Source: Mercurialis annua (lineage: Eukaryota > Streptophyta > Magnoliopsida > Malpighiales > Euphorbiaceae). From it: a stretch of 64,000 bases of DNA. A model generated the notes under the pieces. The model worked only from the letters and a program-made list of their open reading frames with translations. It was not told where the DNA came from and ran no database searches. Positions 49,202 to 59,862 of this stretch are shown piece after piece. How positions within the stretch are numbered: position 1 is the first letter of the stretch; every line of letters starts with the position of its first letter. The translations under genes were made by a program, and so were the position numbers. The DNA lies in NCBI RefSeq assembly GCF_937616625.2, contig NC_065575.1, forward strand, positions 30,255,001 through 30,319,000. Direction: 5' to 3'.

Positions 49202-49660
49202 TCAACCTAACCGTACGTGAGAAATCCCAGAAACCTCAATAGAGGGATACCAAATCCCAGAAAAGTGCAAAATCCGGTCAAAATGCCCATCTGAACGGCC
49301 CATATCTGAAAGGAAAATCGGATAAGACGATGAGAATAGAAATACAATACAAGGAAAGTAAGGGTGAGCAAGAGAACTCAAATGTACGGCGGGCCATATC
49401 CCAGAAAGACGAGATTCCCCACGAACAAATCGATCCATCCAATTATACAGATAGGCCAGAGAAGTTTGTCCCCAATCATAGGATATGACATGATCTAAGT
49501 CCTCCAATGCCGGCAGTATGCAGATAGGCAAAGTGGCACCATAACTGCAAAACAACGTAGTCGCATCATCATGAATATACAAATCCCCAATGGAGCGCAA
49601 GAAATAATAATATCCCAGTCGAGTAACTAGAAGGTTTTCCCCATATTACAAACTAGAATA
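49202..49660 (-). pseudogene. Plant mobile domain (PMD) fragment
   Basis: The 132-codon minus frame from 49600 contains SIGDLYIHDD, then ALEDLDHVISYDWGQTSLAY, then LYNWMDRFVRGESRLSGIW. This follows the PMD pattern of a first helix, a short linker, then Tyr-x-Trp-Gly-x-x-x-Leu-Ala-x-Leu-Tyr. The open reading continues upstream to about 49660 (YYYFL before the first Met). The WAWERxP part that usually follows is degraded and the frame ends after an unrelated-looking stretch. PMD proteins (the MAIN/MAIL1 family) act in silencing, and many copies belong to Mutator-like or Ty3/gypsy transposons. Here the setting suggests a captured copy now dead. A degenerate host gene is the alternative. Confidence 0.55.
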
Positions 49661-50084
49661 CTCCCCAGAGGATCTAATAAAAATTGCACTACTAGAAAAT
49701 TCCACTAGAAGCTTTCCCAAGAGGATTTGCCAAAAAAAATGCCTAGTGGACATATCATAAGATTTTGCCAGAAGATTAGGCTAAGACATTTCCTTAACAA
49801 AGTAGGAGATCCAAGATATGTGGAACCAGATTCAAGAGGCTACCGAAAGAAAGGCATCACTACGCCATCCAGAACTTGCGGGATGCAACCAGAACAATAT
49901 ATCAGCGGTCGGTCCCTACATGCACAACTCCGGACGGAGGAGTGATTGTCCAACAAACGTCCAACGGTAGAAAAACACCAAAACACGATAGAAAGACACT
50001 GAAGTAGTGGTTGGAGAACACCAAAACACCTAGAGCATAACATGGCTAAACTCTACATGCAAGACTACCTAAAAACCCGAAATC

Positions 50085-50560
50085 ATTAAATATTCCCAAA
50101 GGACTTAACAGAATGAAAAATTCCCAAAATAACAGAAAGGAATATGTCTCTAGAGGATCACAATAGAAGGAAAGACACCCCTAGAGGGTCAGAATCGCAA
50201 AATTTCCCCAAAGGACAGAACAATCCAGGATAACCGTCCAGAGGACAATAAATATAACACAACCTCTCTAGACGATCAGTTTAGAAGCACAGTCACCCTA
50301 GAGGATCAGTTTAAAAACAAAGTTTCCCCAGTGGATCTGATTAGAAACATAGCTACCCTAGAGGATAAGATAAGAAATAACCCTCAGTGGGCCAATTAAA
50401 GGAATACCTTAGAGGATTGAATACAAAGCACAATTACCGTAGAGGACAAAACACAGAGCACATTTGCCCTAGAGGATCAGATTAGAAACACGGCCGCCTA
50501 GAGGATCGAATCAGAAATACAACTACCTTAGAGGACATATTACAACATAAAATTGGAAGA
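50085..50560. repeat. Minisatellite, ~30-36 bp unit (CCTAGAGGATCAG...)
   Basis: About fourteen irregular copies of CCCTAGAGGATCAGATTAGA with a variable A-rich spacer. The array is flanked by two copies of a block of about 45 bp (49851-49897 and 50580-50626) sharing GGCATCACTACGCCATC-type sequence. Such arrays are common in untranslated regions of plant Ty3/gypsy elements. Confidence 0.7.
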
Positions 50561-50671
50561 ATTACCTAGAAGACGGGATTAAAACGGCCAATTATAAAGA
50601 GAGGCATCACGACGCCATCTAGTACTTGTAGAATGCGACACCGAAAATGGGGTAACAGAGGTCTAAGCCTA

Positions 50672-53082
50672 TGTCACGGCCTAAAATCATGAGGCACGAT
50701 TGGTGCTAGGGAATGGGAGTGGTTGCTTTAGAACCCGTAGCAAGCCTAAAATCCACTAACAAATTTTCACAAACAAAAACATTAAACATAAAACATTTTC
50801 AAAAACATCTTTAAGTAAAACAATCGTAAATATCGAATTCACTTTCTGAAAATCATTACAAAAAAATTTGGAAACCAGGGTCTTACAAACTTCCACGAAG
50901 TTCGGTCGATCTTACTTTCAATAGACAAAGAAAGTAAAGATTAAAAGTTTAAGGCATAACCTTAATAAACACTTTCCATAAATTTTCAAAAAAATCGGCA
51001 ATATGACTTTTGAAAACTATGCTACTGGCACCTTTTTTAAAACACAAGCCATTCTTTTACAAAATACCATATAAGCATACATAAAATTACTGGATAAACC
51101 ATTTTCCCCAAAATACATCTTTATACCAGAGCACATGAAAAGCATAAAATGTTTATTACCGATAAGGTCTACTACCATTACTTTTGCAGCTCTAAGAAGG
51201 AATAGAAACTTTCCAAAATTGAGACTTTCATAACAACAGATGGACGCTCGACCACATTTTATATATTAAGACTGAATGAAAACACTATTGGGGGGGGGGG
51301 TCAGACAACGTTGAGTGAGTTTATACGTTACTAATGGCCTTATATAAAATAGCATCACATTTAAAAAAACAAAACATATATATATGAACATAATATATAT
51401 CAAGTAATAGATCTGATCGAAACCTTAAATTTAATCATAACTTGAACTAGATACATCCCTAATTAAAACGAGTGAACAAGATTTCTCAAATCCTTTTGGT
51501 AAGGTCCCGAGATAATTCGACCATGTTTACCTATACGAAGTGGTCCAGCCCCGGGATAGTTCGACCGAGTTAAATTAGTACCATTTCTTAAATTTAAACA
51601 ATGGAGCGAGATAAGTACCAGAATAGTTCAACCGAGTTAACTTTAGATACAAGTCTCGAGATAATTCCAACTAGTTCATCCTCGTGTCTAATTAGATGAG
51701 AATAGTACCCTACAAAACTAACGAGACTAATTCTATGATTTACCCAGACACTGGTGATCACACAGCCTATGGACGCCCAATAGGTAGCTCGTTCCCCGAA
51801 TCGCATGCTAGTTTTGCGTAATCTTATTATTTTGACAAAATAATATCATTGTAATAATTCATACGACATGAGATGCATTTATAATAGTTTCTTATAATAT
51901 AATGCGCAAAACTAAACTGTAAACTAACAGTGAACACTTTCCAAAATGATACAAAATATATTACGCCGCTTGGTTGTTTGAAAGCCTTGCATCCTCGATA
52001 AATTCACTTGTCAGATCTATAACGGAAATTTAATGTTACAATATATTCATCGATATTTTAATTATCATCACAACCTTACAATTTATATTCAAGTATTAGA
52101 ACTTGAATTCAAACTATTCCTTTTCTTTTTATACTTTTCTTCCTACATTATACTTAAACATCCAATATTTATTTATAATTTATTTAAAATTCTATCTCTT
52201 GAATAATATCGTAGATATACTATTTATGTTGTTAGTACTTGAACTAATAACAATTATCCTCTTTATATTACATTTACCCTTATTTTAAACTATTTTTAAA
52301 CTTGATTTTTAACACATTTTCAAAATATTATTAACATACTTTTAATCACATTTTTTAAATTCTGAAAATTACGTTTCAGACTCGGAGATGCATACACCGG
52401 CCTAGTGTTGGTGTGACCCTGCATGGCTGCCGGAGCACCCTGGAAGCCTTCCTGCAATGAGCAGCCCTGCACATTGCAGCTACTACAACTTTGCTGCAAC
52501 TTTGATGCAATACTGTTGCTGCCTTGCTGAAGCTGTTGCTACTGCAACCTTGCTGTAGTGGTGGCGGCAGCAACCTACACGTTGCCGTTCAACGCTTCGC
52601 ACCCATCAAAATGAGTACAAGTTTTCCCCATTCCGACATTCAGACACTCCACAAACCGTCCTAACAAATGACTACTTAACACAATTTAAAAACCACTTAA
52701 AACTGAACAAATTTTTTCTATTCACTAATCCAGATTTAAATAACCATTTTAATTAAATTTAAAACTCATGTTACATGTGCAATTATTAGTAACTTTCCAG
52801 TTCATATATTCAAAACGTCAATTTTTCTTTAAATTTTTCACTTTTTAACTTGTTTCCCCAACATTTTTAACACTTTAAAAATTTCCAATTCGAGCTCGAA
52901 CACGCGCACACCAGCCTAGCGTTGGTTTGTGTATACGTATACCAAGATGTGTGTAAGCATAGCTGCTGCTATTCATTATGCACAGCACCAGACTCTGCAC
53001 AAATGCATAGTTCTGCGTTACACTCTGCACAGCAGCTGGCGGTGCACAATGCACAGTTCTGCTATGCATTTTTTACAGCTGC
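50672..53082 (-). mobile_element. Truncated Ty3/gypsy LTR, minus strand
   Basis: Read on the minus strand it ends at 50672 with GGCCGTGACA, preceded by the GGCTTGCTACGGGTT segment common to the long LTRs here. The four-copy GTCGAACTATCCCG-type motif lies at 51505-51677. Two related stretches, 52380-52620 and 52880-53075, contain CCAACRCTAGGCYGGTGT and CTGCTGC-rich DNA. The start of the LTR, including any TATA region, is missing. Compared with the solo LTR, roughly 1 kb of U3 is absent. The element at 53083 begins there, so it probably inserted into this LTR. An 11-13-bp G run is at 51289-51301. Confidence 0.75.
51505..51677 (-). repeat. Four-copy GTYGAAYTATCYCG motif, minus-strand LTR
   Basis: Minus-strand copies are centred near 51520, 51558, 51627 and 51666 (for example TCGGTCGAACTATCCCG and TCGGTTGAACTATTC). 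The copy number and the position relative to the LTR end match the solo LTR at 16078. Confidence 0.72.
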
Positions 53083-55227
53083 TATAATACCTTGGAATTG
53101 GACGTTTCAAAATTAAATAGTGTGTATCATGTTGAATCGTAAAAATGATACGGATAAAGGATTTATCGGGAAATTAAATAAATAAGGATCCGAGAAGGTC
53201 GATATTAAAGTTCTAATAAGAGAATTTGAATATTAAAAAAATCCGTATCAGAAATGGAATTGGATTAAAGAAGAATAAATGAAAATGGAAAAAGAAGTAC
53301 ATTTAAGTCCTGAAATTGGAAAATAATACTTTTAATTCGTGAAAAAAAAAAATTTAAATAAATTAATGACGGGAATTAGTATTCAAGAAAATAATATCGA
53401 TTATTTGGGTATCGATATTTAATAAAATGAAACTTGGACAGAAAAGTAAAGAAAATAGGCGTTTTAGCTCAAATTAGGCTATGGATTGTATACGGATATG
53501 ATTAGGCTATGGATTTAAATGCATCAAACGCTATTTAGGATATGGATTGTTTACGGATATGATTAGGTTTCATGGCTTAAATGAATGGATATAGAAGTGT
53601 GATTGCGATAGATAATAATATCGATACGAAACTATGCGAGCTAGTTCAACAATTTTACGATAAATTGTTAAACGATTCTAAACAATATGCGAATCATTCT
53701 AAATAATGATTCCAAAGTATGATAATAATAAAAAAAACTAAAGTTAAGTCAACTTAGTATATCGGGTTATTTGATATGGAAGTCAAATGACATTCAGTAT
53801 TGAATACGAGATTAATAGCTCGACGAAATAGAAATGCGATAACAAGTTAATAACAAACACATATAAAGTTAAAGAAGTCAACAAAAGTTAATAACTTAGG
53901 ATTATATATGTGGCATACATTTATTGAATTAAAAGTATTTGCTTATGCTTCGTGACAGACTTATCGATGAACCTCGCGAACGATGACATTGGCTTAGAAG
54001 GTTCGGCCAAGATAAGGGAATTATAAAATGATTGGAATAGCAAGTTGTGAGTATATTTTACTTACTCGCACTGTCCTATTCAATGTTATTTCATATTCTA
54101 TATGAATGGTATTTAAATGCATCGCATATGTGTATTGTATGAATTGTTTTGGATTAGATTATTTGGATTAAATTGGCTTGGATTGTATTGTTTTGGATTG
54201 CATTGTTTGGATTGGATTAATTGTATTAGCTTGAATGGTTTGACTTGCATTGTATTATTTGTATTGCTTTGTATATGGAACTTGTGATTTGTATATGGTT
54301 CATGCTAGAAATGTGATCGCAGAGTCGAGTATAGTATAGATGACAAAAATAGAACGAACCCAACTAACTAACCATGGGAACTTTTCGTATGCTCGAGCAA
54401 CTCGGTGGAATTACCCCGATATTTGTGTCTAGTTGAATGATCCCAGACTTTGTGTCTGGTGGAATTATCCCATAAGTTGTGTCTGGTTGAATTACCCTAT
54501 GATTTGTAATGAATTGAAAAGGCAATACCTTCGTTAAGACTAGGCAATTACCTAGAGCGATATAAGTCTAAGATTAAGACTTGTTTGAATTGCCTATTTG
54601 CCTATTAGAATTGCTTGAAAATATATGCATACGAGATGATTGTGTTTGCATAAAATGTTTTCAAAACTCAATGATATTTTAACAATAGGGTGAGTAACGT
54701 ATAACTCAATCAGCTTAAAGCTGACCCGCCCACTGTGTTTGCTTTCAGGTACCTAGACTCTGGGCTTGGCTAGAAGTCTTCCTTTTGACCGGAAGTCTGT
54801 TTGCAATGTACAGTCCTGACTTTCATAGTTGTTGCAATAGTATAATGTTTGTCCAGTATCATGGCCTAATACGGCAATATATTTTATGATGTTTGAAGTT
54901 GCTGTCATTATGTATATGCTGTTTGGCTACGATGTATGTATTTTGTCCACGTAGGTAGATTCCCATGAAGTGACTTTAATACTAGTAGTATGTGTCGGGC
55001 TAGTATGTACAGTGTACGACAATGATAAGCCCGAAGAAAGTGATATGTTTCACTAGTGTATAAAAGAATGTTTCCTTAGATGCTTCCATTCGTAATGTCA
55101 GCACATGACTTTTAAATATATGATGTTCGCAAAAATGTTTCAGTGTCTTTTAGGCTTGCTACGAGTTTCAGAACTACCTTTCCTATTCCTTAGCGCCGGT
55201 CTCAGCTCGAGATTTTGTGTCGTGACA
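53083..55227 (+). mobile_element. 5' LTR of the element at 53083
   Basis: It starts TATAATACCTTGG (the usual TG has become TA) and ends TTTTGTGTCGTGACA. An AGGATCCGAGAAGGTCG stretch near 53187 corresponds to GACCCGAGTAGGTCG-type sequence in the solo LTR and in the 3' copy. A partial direct repeat (GGATATGATTAGG, near 53493 and 53556) and TTGGATTG-rich low complexity (54150-54240) occur inside. Confidence 0.8.
54401..54500 (+). repeat. Four-copy GGTTGAATTACCC motif in the 5' LTR
   Basis: Copies lie at 54401-54419, 54428-54445, 54456-54472 and 54483-54500, more tightly spaced than in the solo LTR. They are separated by TTTGTGTCT. Confidence 0.75.
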
Positions 55228-55231
55228 AACT

Positions 55232-55243
55232 TGGTACCAGAGC
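55232..55243 (+). other. Primer-binding site, initiator tRNA-Met, one mismatch
   Basis: TGGTACCAGAGC differs by one transition from the site in the chromovirus and is also placed four bases after the LTR end. Confidence 0.85.
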
Positions 55244-55419
55244 AATTAGTCCAGTTGCTAATATGGTTCAGGGCAGATTGATACTACTGCCAGTCGGTAA
55301 TTGAGTACCTATGAACTACTGCAGCTATGGAAAAGAGTTGTACCTGAGTTTGATTGTCCTTGATTGATTGTTTTTTGCTAAGTTTGATCAATAGATTTAT
55401 GAAATGCTATTTTCTCTTT

Positions 55420-56102
55420 TGTGAAGTACATGGTTGAGGTAACGATTCGTGTTACATTTGATAGCATATGCATGAGCCAAACGCATATGAAAATGGGGCA
55501 TTGCAAGAAATGGAATCTCAAAATAAGTTATTCTTGTTTCGACATGTCTGGGCAAATGGAGCTTAATCATGTACTGCAACAGGAAAGGTGGAAGCGCCTC
55601 CTATATATCAAAATAGTTTCTAAGCAGATCATGAACCAAGCAACGAAAGAGAAACTTTTGTATATGAGGATGGATTTCATGCCAACAATGGTGGATCACT
55701 AGAGATCCATCAGTGATTCTTCAGAGGAGGACACAGAGAAGGATATGTCAGAGGATTCTTACAACAGAATAATTCATCAATGAGCAATTCTAGGCCGATT
55801 TGAAGTGGTATTGGGATCCGAGAAAGGTTATATGCATAAGAGAACTTCAGACAGAGATCAGGCTGAATAGGTTCAGGACCCAGCTAGAGACATACTTAAG
55901 GAGTATGCTAGCAATTGAGGCATATATCGAGGATTTTCTGCATGTGATAAGAGCCGTTTCCGAGATTAACAAGGACAAAGACGCAATTAACCGTCGCTAT
56001 ATCAAGGGCCAAGTACTCAAGTCTGTGGAACTGTATCAAGATACGCATGAGCATTACGGATCAATATCCGCTAGGGCTATTCAGATAGCCAAGCGATCGT
56101 AA
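55420..56102 (+). pseudogene. gag: Decayed Gag region
   Basis: The frame at 55800-56102 (100 codons) carries INRRYIKGQV followed by an acidic, helical stretch and ARAIQIAKRS. This lines up with [10 protein letters not shown]...DSARRMES in the chromovirus Gag. The upstream frame 55421-55702 is basic and has no clear match. Stops and shifts separate the pieces. About 50 bases after it, an imperfect Cys-His stretch (GHEEC in another frame near 56136) may be a decayed zinc knuckle. Confidence 0.5.
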
Positions 56103-56962
56103 GTAGAGTAGTAATCCGATCTAATCTTTCTTCTTCGGACATGAAGAATGCCCTGTGCTTAGGGATCATGCCAGTAGTACTTGGCATAACCCTGTACTCG
56201 TGCACAGAGGCAATGGTACTACTAGACGCGCTGGAAAACGCAAAAATGGCATAGTGGTTCGAGAAAGATAAAAGTCTAGTCAGGAACCCCAAGTATTACA
56301 TAGTTTCTGTGTTGTGTGCCATACATGCTCCTGTGATTAGCATGTTTATGTGCCATACATGCTTATGTGATTGAAATGATTGTATTGTTTTGATGTTATG
56401 TGATTGATTGATAAGATGTGTAGTGATTGACATACTTTCTATTGTGTTAGATTGAGAAACCCGCGCACATAGGCGTTATCCTAAACATAGTTGCTTATAA
56501 AGGAATTGAATGAAAAACACATAAAACACATAACATATATGCAACGTAAAACGTAATCCTGTATATTACGTTTCAATTTAACGCAAGGATAGTAAACGAT
56601 ATTGAAGGATTGTTATGAAAGATTGACATGCGTGCCTAAGGGCTATAAGGAATATGATAATTATCGTAATAAGGAATGGTAAGGATAAAAGAATATCGAA
56701 ATGGGGGAAACGAAAGATTCGGTTAGCAATGCCAAAAGAATAGCATTAGCTATAAAACACTTCGATAAATGTTAAAGGACAATGATAAAATTATAATAAA
56801 CCCCAATAACCAATAATGAAAAGCCATTAATGTCGCAAAGTATGTAGTCTTAAGGGACTTGCTATGGTTTTCAAAAGGGAGAAAATCTTGTGATTTTAAA
56901 CAGTATGAATGTGCTCAGACATTGAATATAGTATGCCATAATCACGTTAATAGTGCATACGA

Positions 56963-56963
<1 letters not shown>

Positions 56964-57055
<92 letters not shown>
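56964..57055. repeat. (TA)n microsatellite, about 46 units
   Basis: Uninterrupted TATATA of about 92 bp, ended by GATAG. The length is expected to vary between individuals and between assemblies. Confidence 0.97.
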
Positions 57056-57057
<2 letters not shown>

Positions 57058-57789
57058 TAGTTTCTATATAAAATGCATTTTCAAATATAGATCATGTCTC
57101 ATACTCGTACCAAATAAAAGGGATTCATTGAGCAACTCTTTAATGATGATAGGTGTCATCACTATGAGCTATATTGTACTGATATTTCAAATGATTTGAA
57201 AGAAAACAAGAGATTGAAATACTAACCGGTTAGCAAAGTCAGAAATGTTTGAAATGTATTTGTTTTGTAAGAAACCCAGATGTAAAACCCTGCAACAATA
57301 AAGATAAATATTTCTTGTTAAACAAGAATGAACGTATGTAATAAAAAACGCCCCAATATAAGCATTAAGCCCTTAAAAAAGGTAACATCGGGATGATCGA
57401 TGTATGGCATGAAGGGTGTCAGTAAGATACCTATGATTGATACTTACCTAAATATGAGATGGGAAAAACATAGAAAATGTAAAGAGGAAAGAAAAGAATG
57501 CTAAAGACCCGAAAAGAATACAGGCCATGGAAAGACCATCTAAGGGTGAGTAGAATCGAACGAATAGTACATGAATAACACCCAGTACTCGATAAGAACA
57601 AACGAGGAAGGAGCATATCATAGTAAGGTAGTCTGACTGAAAGACACCAAATATGAAGAATAAAGACGTAAGGTAAAGGAATATGGATTTGGAATAACCG
57701 CATGCAGAAGAGCCAAGCGAAAGGACTGGACATAAGTTTAAGATGGACCTTACTGATGGATCACGTATGAGTAAGAATCTAATATAAGG

Positions 57790-58131
57790 ATGCATGCACG
57801 AGCGAGAATGCAATACGTCGATAGATTCAAGAAGGAAGAAGTTATACCTCATATCGATTGTCGACATTGGAGATTTCAAAACGAGAAGTACAAGATGATC
57901 GAGAAACACGATAGGACGAAGATAAGAACTTTAACGGACAATGATAAACAGATCATCGGTCCTATGTTCGTAAGAGCCAAGAAGTATCATGGACAACAAG
58001 TACATTTAAATGAGATGGATAAGGTAATCGATAAGCATCGGAATAGGACCGATGATTTAACCAAGAAACCTAATAAGGAAAAGCAAAGGAGTACATTGGA
58101 CGATGGTAAGAATGATACCAATCCCGGATAG
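57790..58131 (+). CDS. Unrecognised charged open frame in the element interior
   Basis: A frame of 113 codons, rich in Lys, Arg, Asp and Asn, without a domain I know (segments HIDCRHWRFQNEKY and KKPNKEKQRSTLDDGKND). Overlapping frames on the opposite strand reach 153 codons, so the coding strand is uncertain. It lies between the gag-like and protease-like relics, where a linker would be expected. It may be a degraded part of that polyprotein or chance. Segments 56300-56960 and 57060-57780 hold nothing recognisable. Confidence 0.2.
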   Translation: MHARARMQYVDRFKKEEVIPHIDCRHWRFQNEKYKMIEKHDRTKIRTLTDNDKQIIGPMFVRAKKYHGQQVHLNEMDKVIDKHRNRTDDLTKKPNKEKQRSTLDDGKNDTNPG

Positions 58132-58697
58132 ACGGTTAAAGTTAAAGGATCAAGAGATAGGGAGAATGACATAAAGCATATACATAGAACCTATTAAAGA
58201 ATGTATAGCGAGCACTCTCATTTCATGAGATTCAACGCCATGTGATGGCATAAAAGGAAAAGTATTCCCAAAAACCATAAAACATCTATAGGGATATTAA
58301 GTGAAAGATCGTATAAAACTAACTATAGAGGTAACAGTTAGCAAGTGGATAATAAGAGTAGCGTAGCGAAAATGTGAAAGGAAAGAGAAGTATAGACACC
58401 ATCGGACGCGAGAAAGATATGAGGAACGTCAAGTAACATGACGATAGGCTCCGATAAACTCGAGAGTTCTACGATGCGATATGAACCTAGGAGACGTTAA
58501 AAGAACTTCCAAAGTAAGATAAATTGCAATTAGCAATGATGGAACACAGTTCCAAGTTAGCCGATGAGGCTATATTTCGGGCAGAGTTTGAACCCCGAGA
58601 CCCGATTATTTTTAGTCGGAACAAATGGATACAAGTAATTGATAATGCATAGATTAAACTCAGAGGATTTGATCATAGCATTATCAAAGTGGATTAG

Positions 58698-58904
58698 TTG
58701 TTTTTCAAACTCGTAGTTGAGAGAAAAACACGAACTAAGAAAAGAATACATGTATGGCTAGTAGCCAACTTCAAGGACGATTTCGGAAACCAAAAAGAGG
58801 TCGGATTGAGTTTGAGTCTCCACGGATGTTGTAAATTGGATGTCAAAATATACGAATATGAAATAATATTTGGAAAAGACTGGTTTAATTGCTCTGTTCA
58901 TTAG
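58698..58904 (+). pseudogene. Possible retroviral-type protease relic
   Basis: A short frame ends with CKLDVKIYEYEIIFGKDWF. The IIFGKDWF end resembles the VILGMDWL motif closing the protease of the chromovirus (487-488 DW region), and the preceding hydrophobic strand fits. The DSG/DAG catalytic motif is not visible. The order after gag supports the reading. The tract 58905-59380 has only scattered stops and no recognisable RT. Confidence 0.35.
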
Positions 58905-59380
58905 CTTCGACAACAGCCATGACGACAGTTTTGCAGTCTTTCAAAAGTAGCTCAAAGAGGCAAGTTTGAGGTCGATTTCTGATACCTTCGAGAAAGAATC
59001 TCAACTCGAAGTCTAAATAGAAGTAGTTTACCACATTGCCGGCTATAAGAATACCAAATTTATTTGGTACACGGACGTTTCAAGATAAGCGATCCGGGTA
59101 GGCGAAGTAGGCTCGAAGAGCAATTTTTGACAAATCCAAGTTGACTTAAAACGTCTAGTCAACCATTTGGATTGTTAAAATTAACAAATATATTTTCGAT
59201 TAGTACCCAAGATGAGTATAAAATAAGATTGAAGTTGCTATAAGATAAGCAAAAGGTTTAGTGAAAAGTTAGTATCGAGAATACCAAGATGCGAATAAAG
59301 TACCACGGCTATAAAGGAATAGCAAAGTTGGTACAAGATAAAAGGAATTAAGATTTAAGGAAATTTGAGGACGAATTTTT

Positions 59381-59395
59381 ATAAGGAGGGATGAA
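59381..59395 (+). other. Polypurine tract
   Basis: ATAAGGAGGGATGAA abuts the 3' LTR. The preceding GAGGACGAATTTTTATAAG parallels the chromovirus sequence at the same place. Confidence 0.75.
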
Positions 59396-59862
59396 TGTAA
59401 TACCCTGAAATTTGGGTATATTAAAAATAAGTAGTGTGTCTCATTTTAATAATTTTAAATGAGAAAAATAAGGAATTAAGCGGAATGATTAAATAAAGGA
59501 GGACCCGAGTAGGTCGACATTGGAATTTTAATAAAAAAAATTCAATAATGATATTTGATGAGAGAAATAGAATCAGATCAAAAAGATAAATAAGACAAAG
59601 TGGCTAAGAGTACACTTTAGCCAAAATTAAAAAATAAGCATATGTTGTCAGTATATTTTACGAGCTTCACGAAGTATGACATTGGCTTAGAAGGTTCGAC
59701 AAAGACAATGGAATAATGAAATGATTGGAGTAGCATGTTGTTAGTATATTTTACTTACTCGCATCGTCCTCTTAAATGTTATTTAATATACTATATGACT
59801 AATATTTAAATGCATCGAACATGTGTATTGTATGAATTATTTTGGATTGGAATATTGGTCTC
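59396..59862 (+). mobile_element. 3' LTR, truncated and internally deleted
   Basis: It begins TGTAATACCCTG and keeps GACCCGAGTAGGTCG. It then jumps, near 59640-59680, to sequence matching 53980-54175 of the 5' LTR (shared GACATTGGCTTAGAAGGTTC). It stops in the GTATTGTATGAATT... region at about 59862, where the LINE begins. Roughly 600 bases are deleted inside and the whole second half is absent. Confidence 0.75.

Larger units (their letters stand above)
46532..50671 (-). mobile_element. Interior of a decayed minus-strand LTR element
   Basis: This stretch lies between the satellite edge and an LTR whose 3' end (in minus orientation) is at 50672, so it is where that element's internal region should be. 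It holds minus-strand PMD-like fragments and two minisatellites. I recognise no gag, protease, reverse transcriptase or integrase. The sequence next to the LTR (50655-50671) does not give a clean tRNA-Met primer site. No second LTR is seen at the left, so that end was deleted. The segments 46532-47080 and 47690-48010 show nothing recognisable. Confidence 0.5.
53083..59862 (+). mobile_element. Old LTR retrotransposon without pol (LARD-like), plus strand
   Basis: A 2,145-bp 5' LTR, a tRNA-Met primer site, 4.2 kb of interior, a polypurine tract and a truncated 3' LTR appear in order. The interior has a gag-like relic, a possible protease relic, a long AT microsatellite and unrecognised frames. 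I find no reverse transcriptase, RNase H or integrase motif. The LTRs are strongly diverged and the 3' copy carries a large internal deletion, so the insertion is old. It depended on other elements for movement, or it is a deleted autonomous copy. Confidence 0.8.

Noticed and set aside
52103..52288. 61-codon plus frame, hydrophobic
   Set aside because: AT-rich part of a minus-strand LTR; the composition alone gives a Leu/Ile/Phe/Tyr-rich translation.
57448..57909. 153-codon minus frame, hydrophobic, possible membrane protein
   Set aside because: It is antisense to the plus-strand element interior. The hydrophobicity follows from T-rich antisense of an A-rich strand. No family match recalled.
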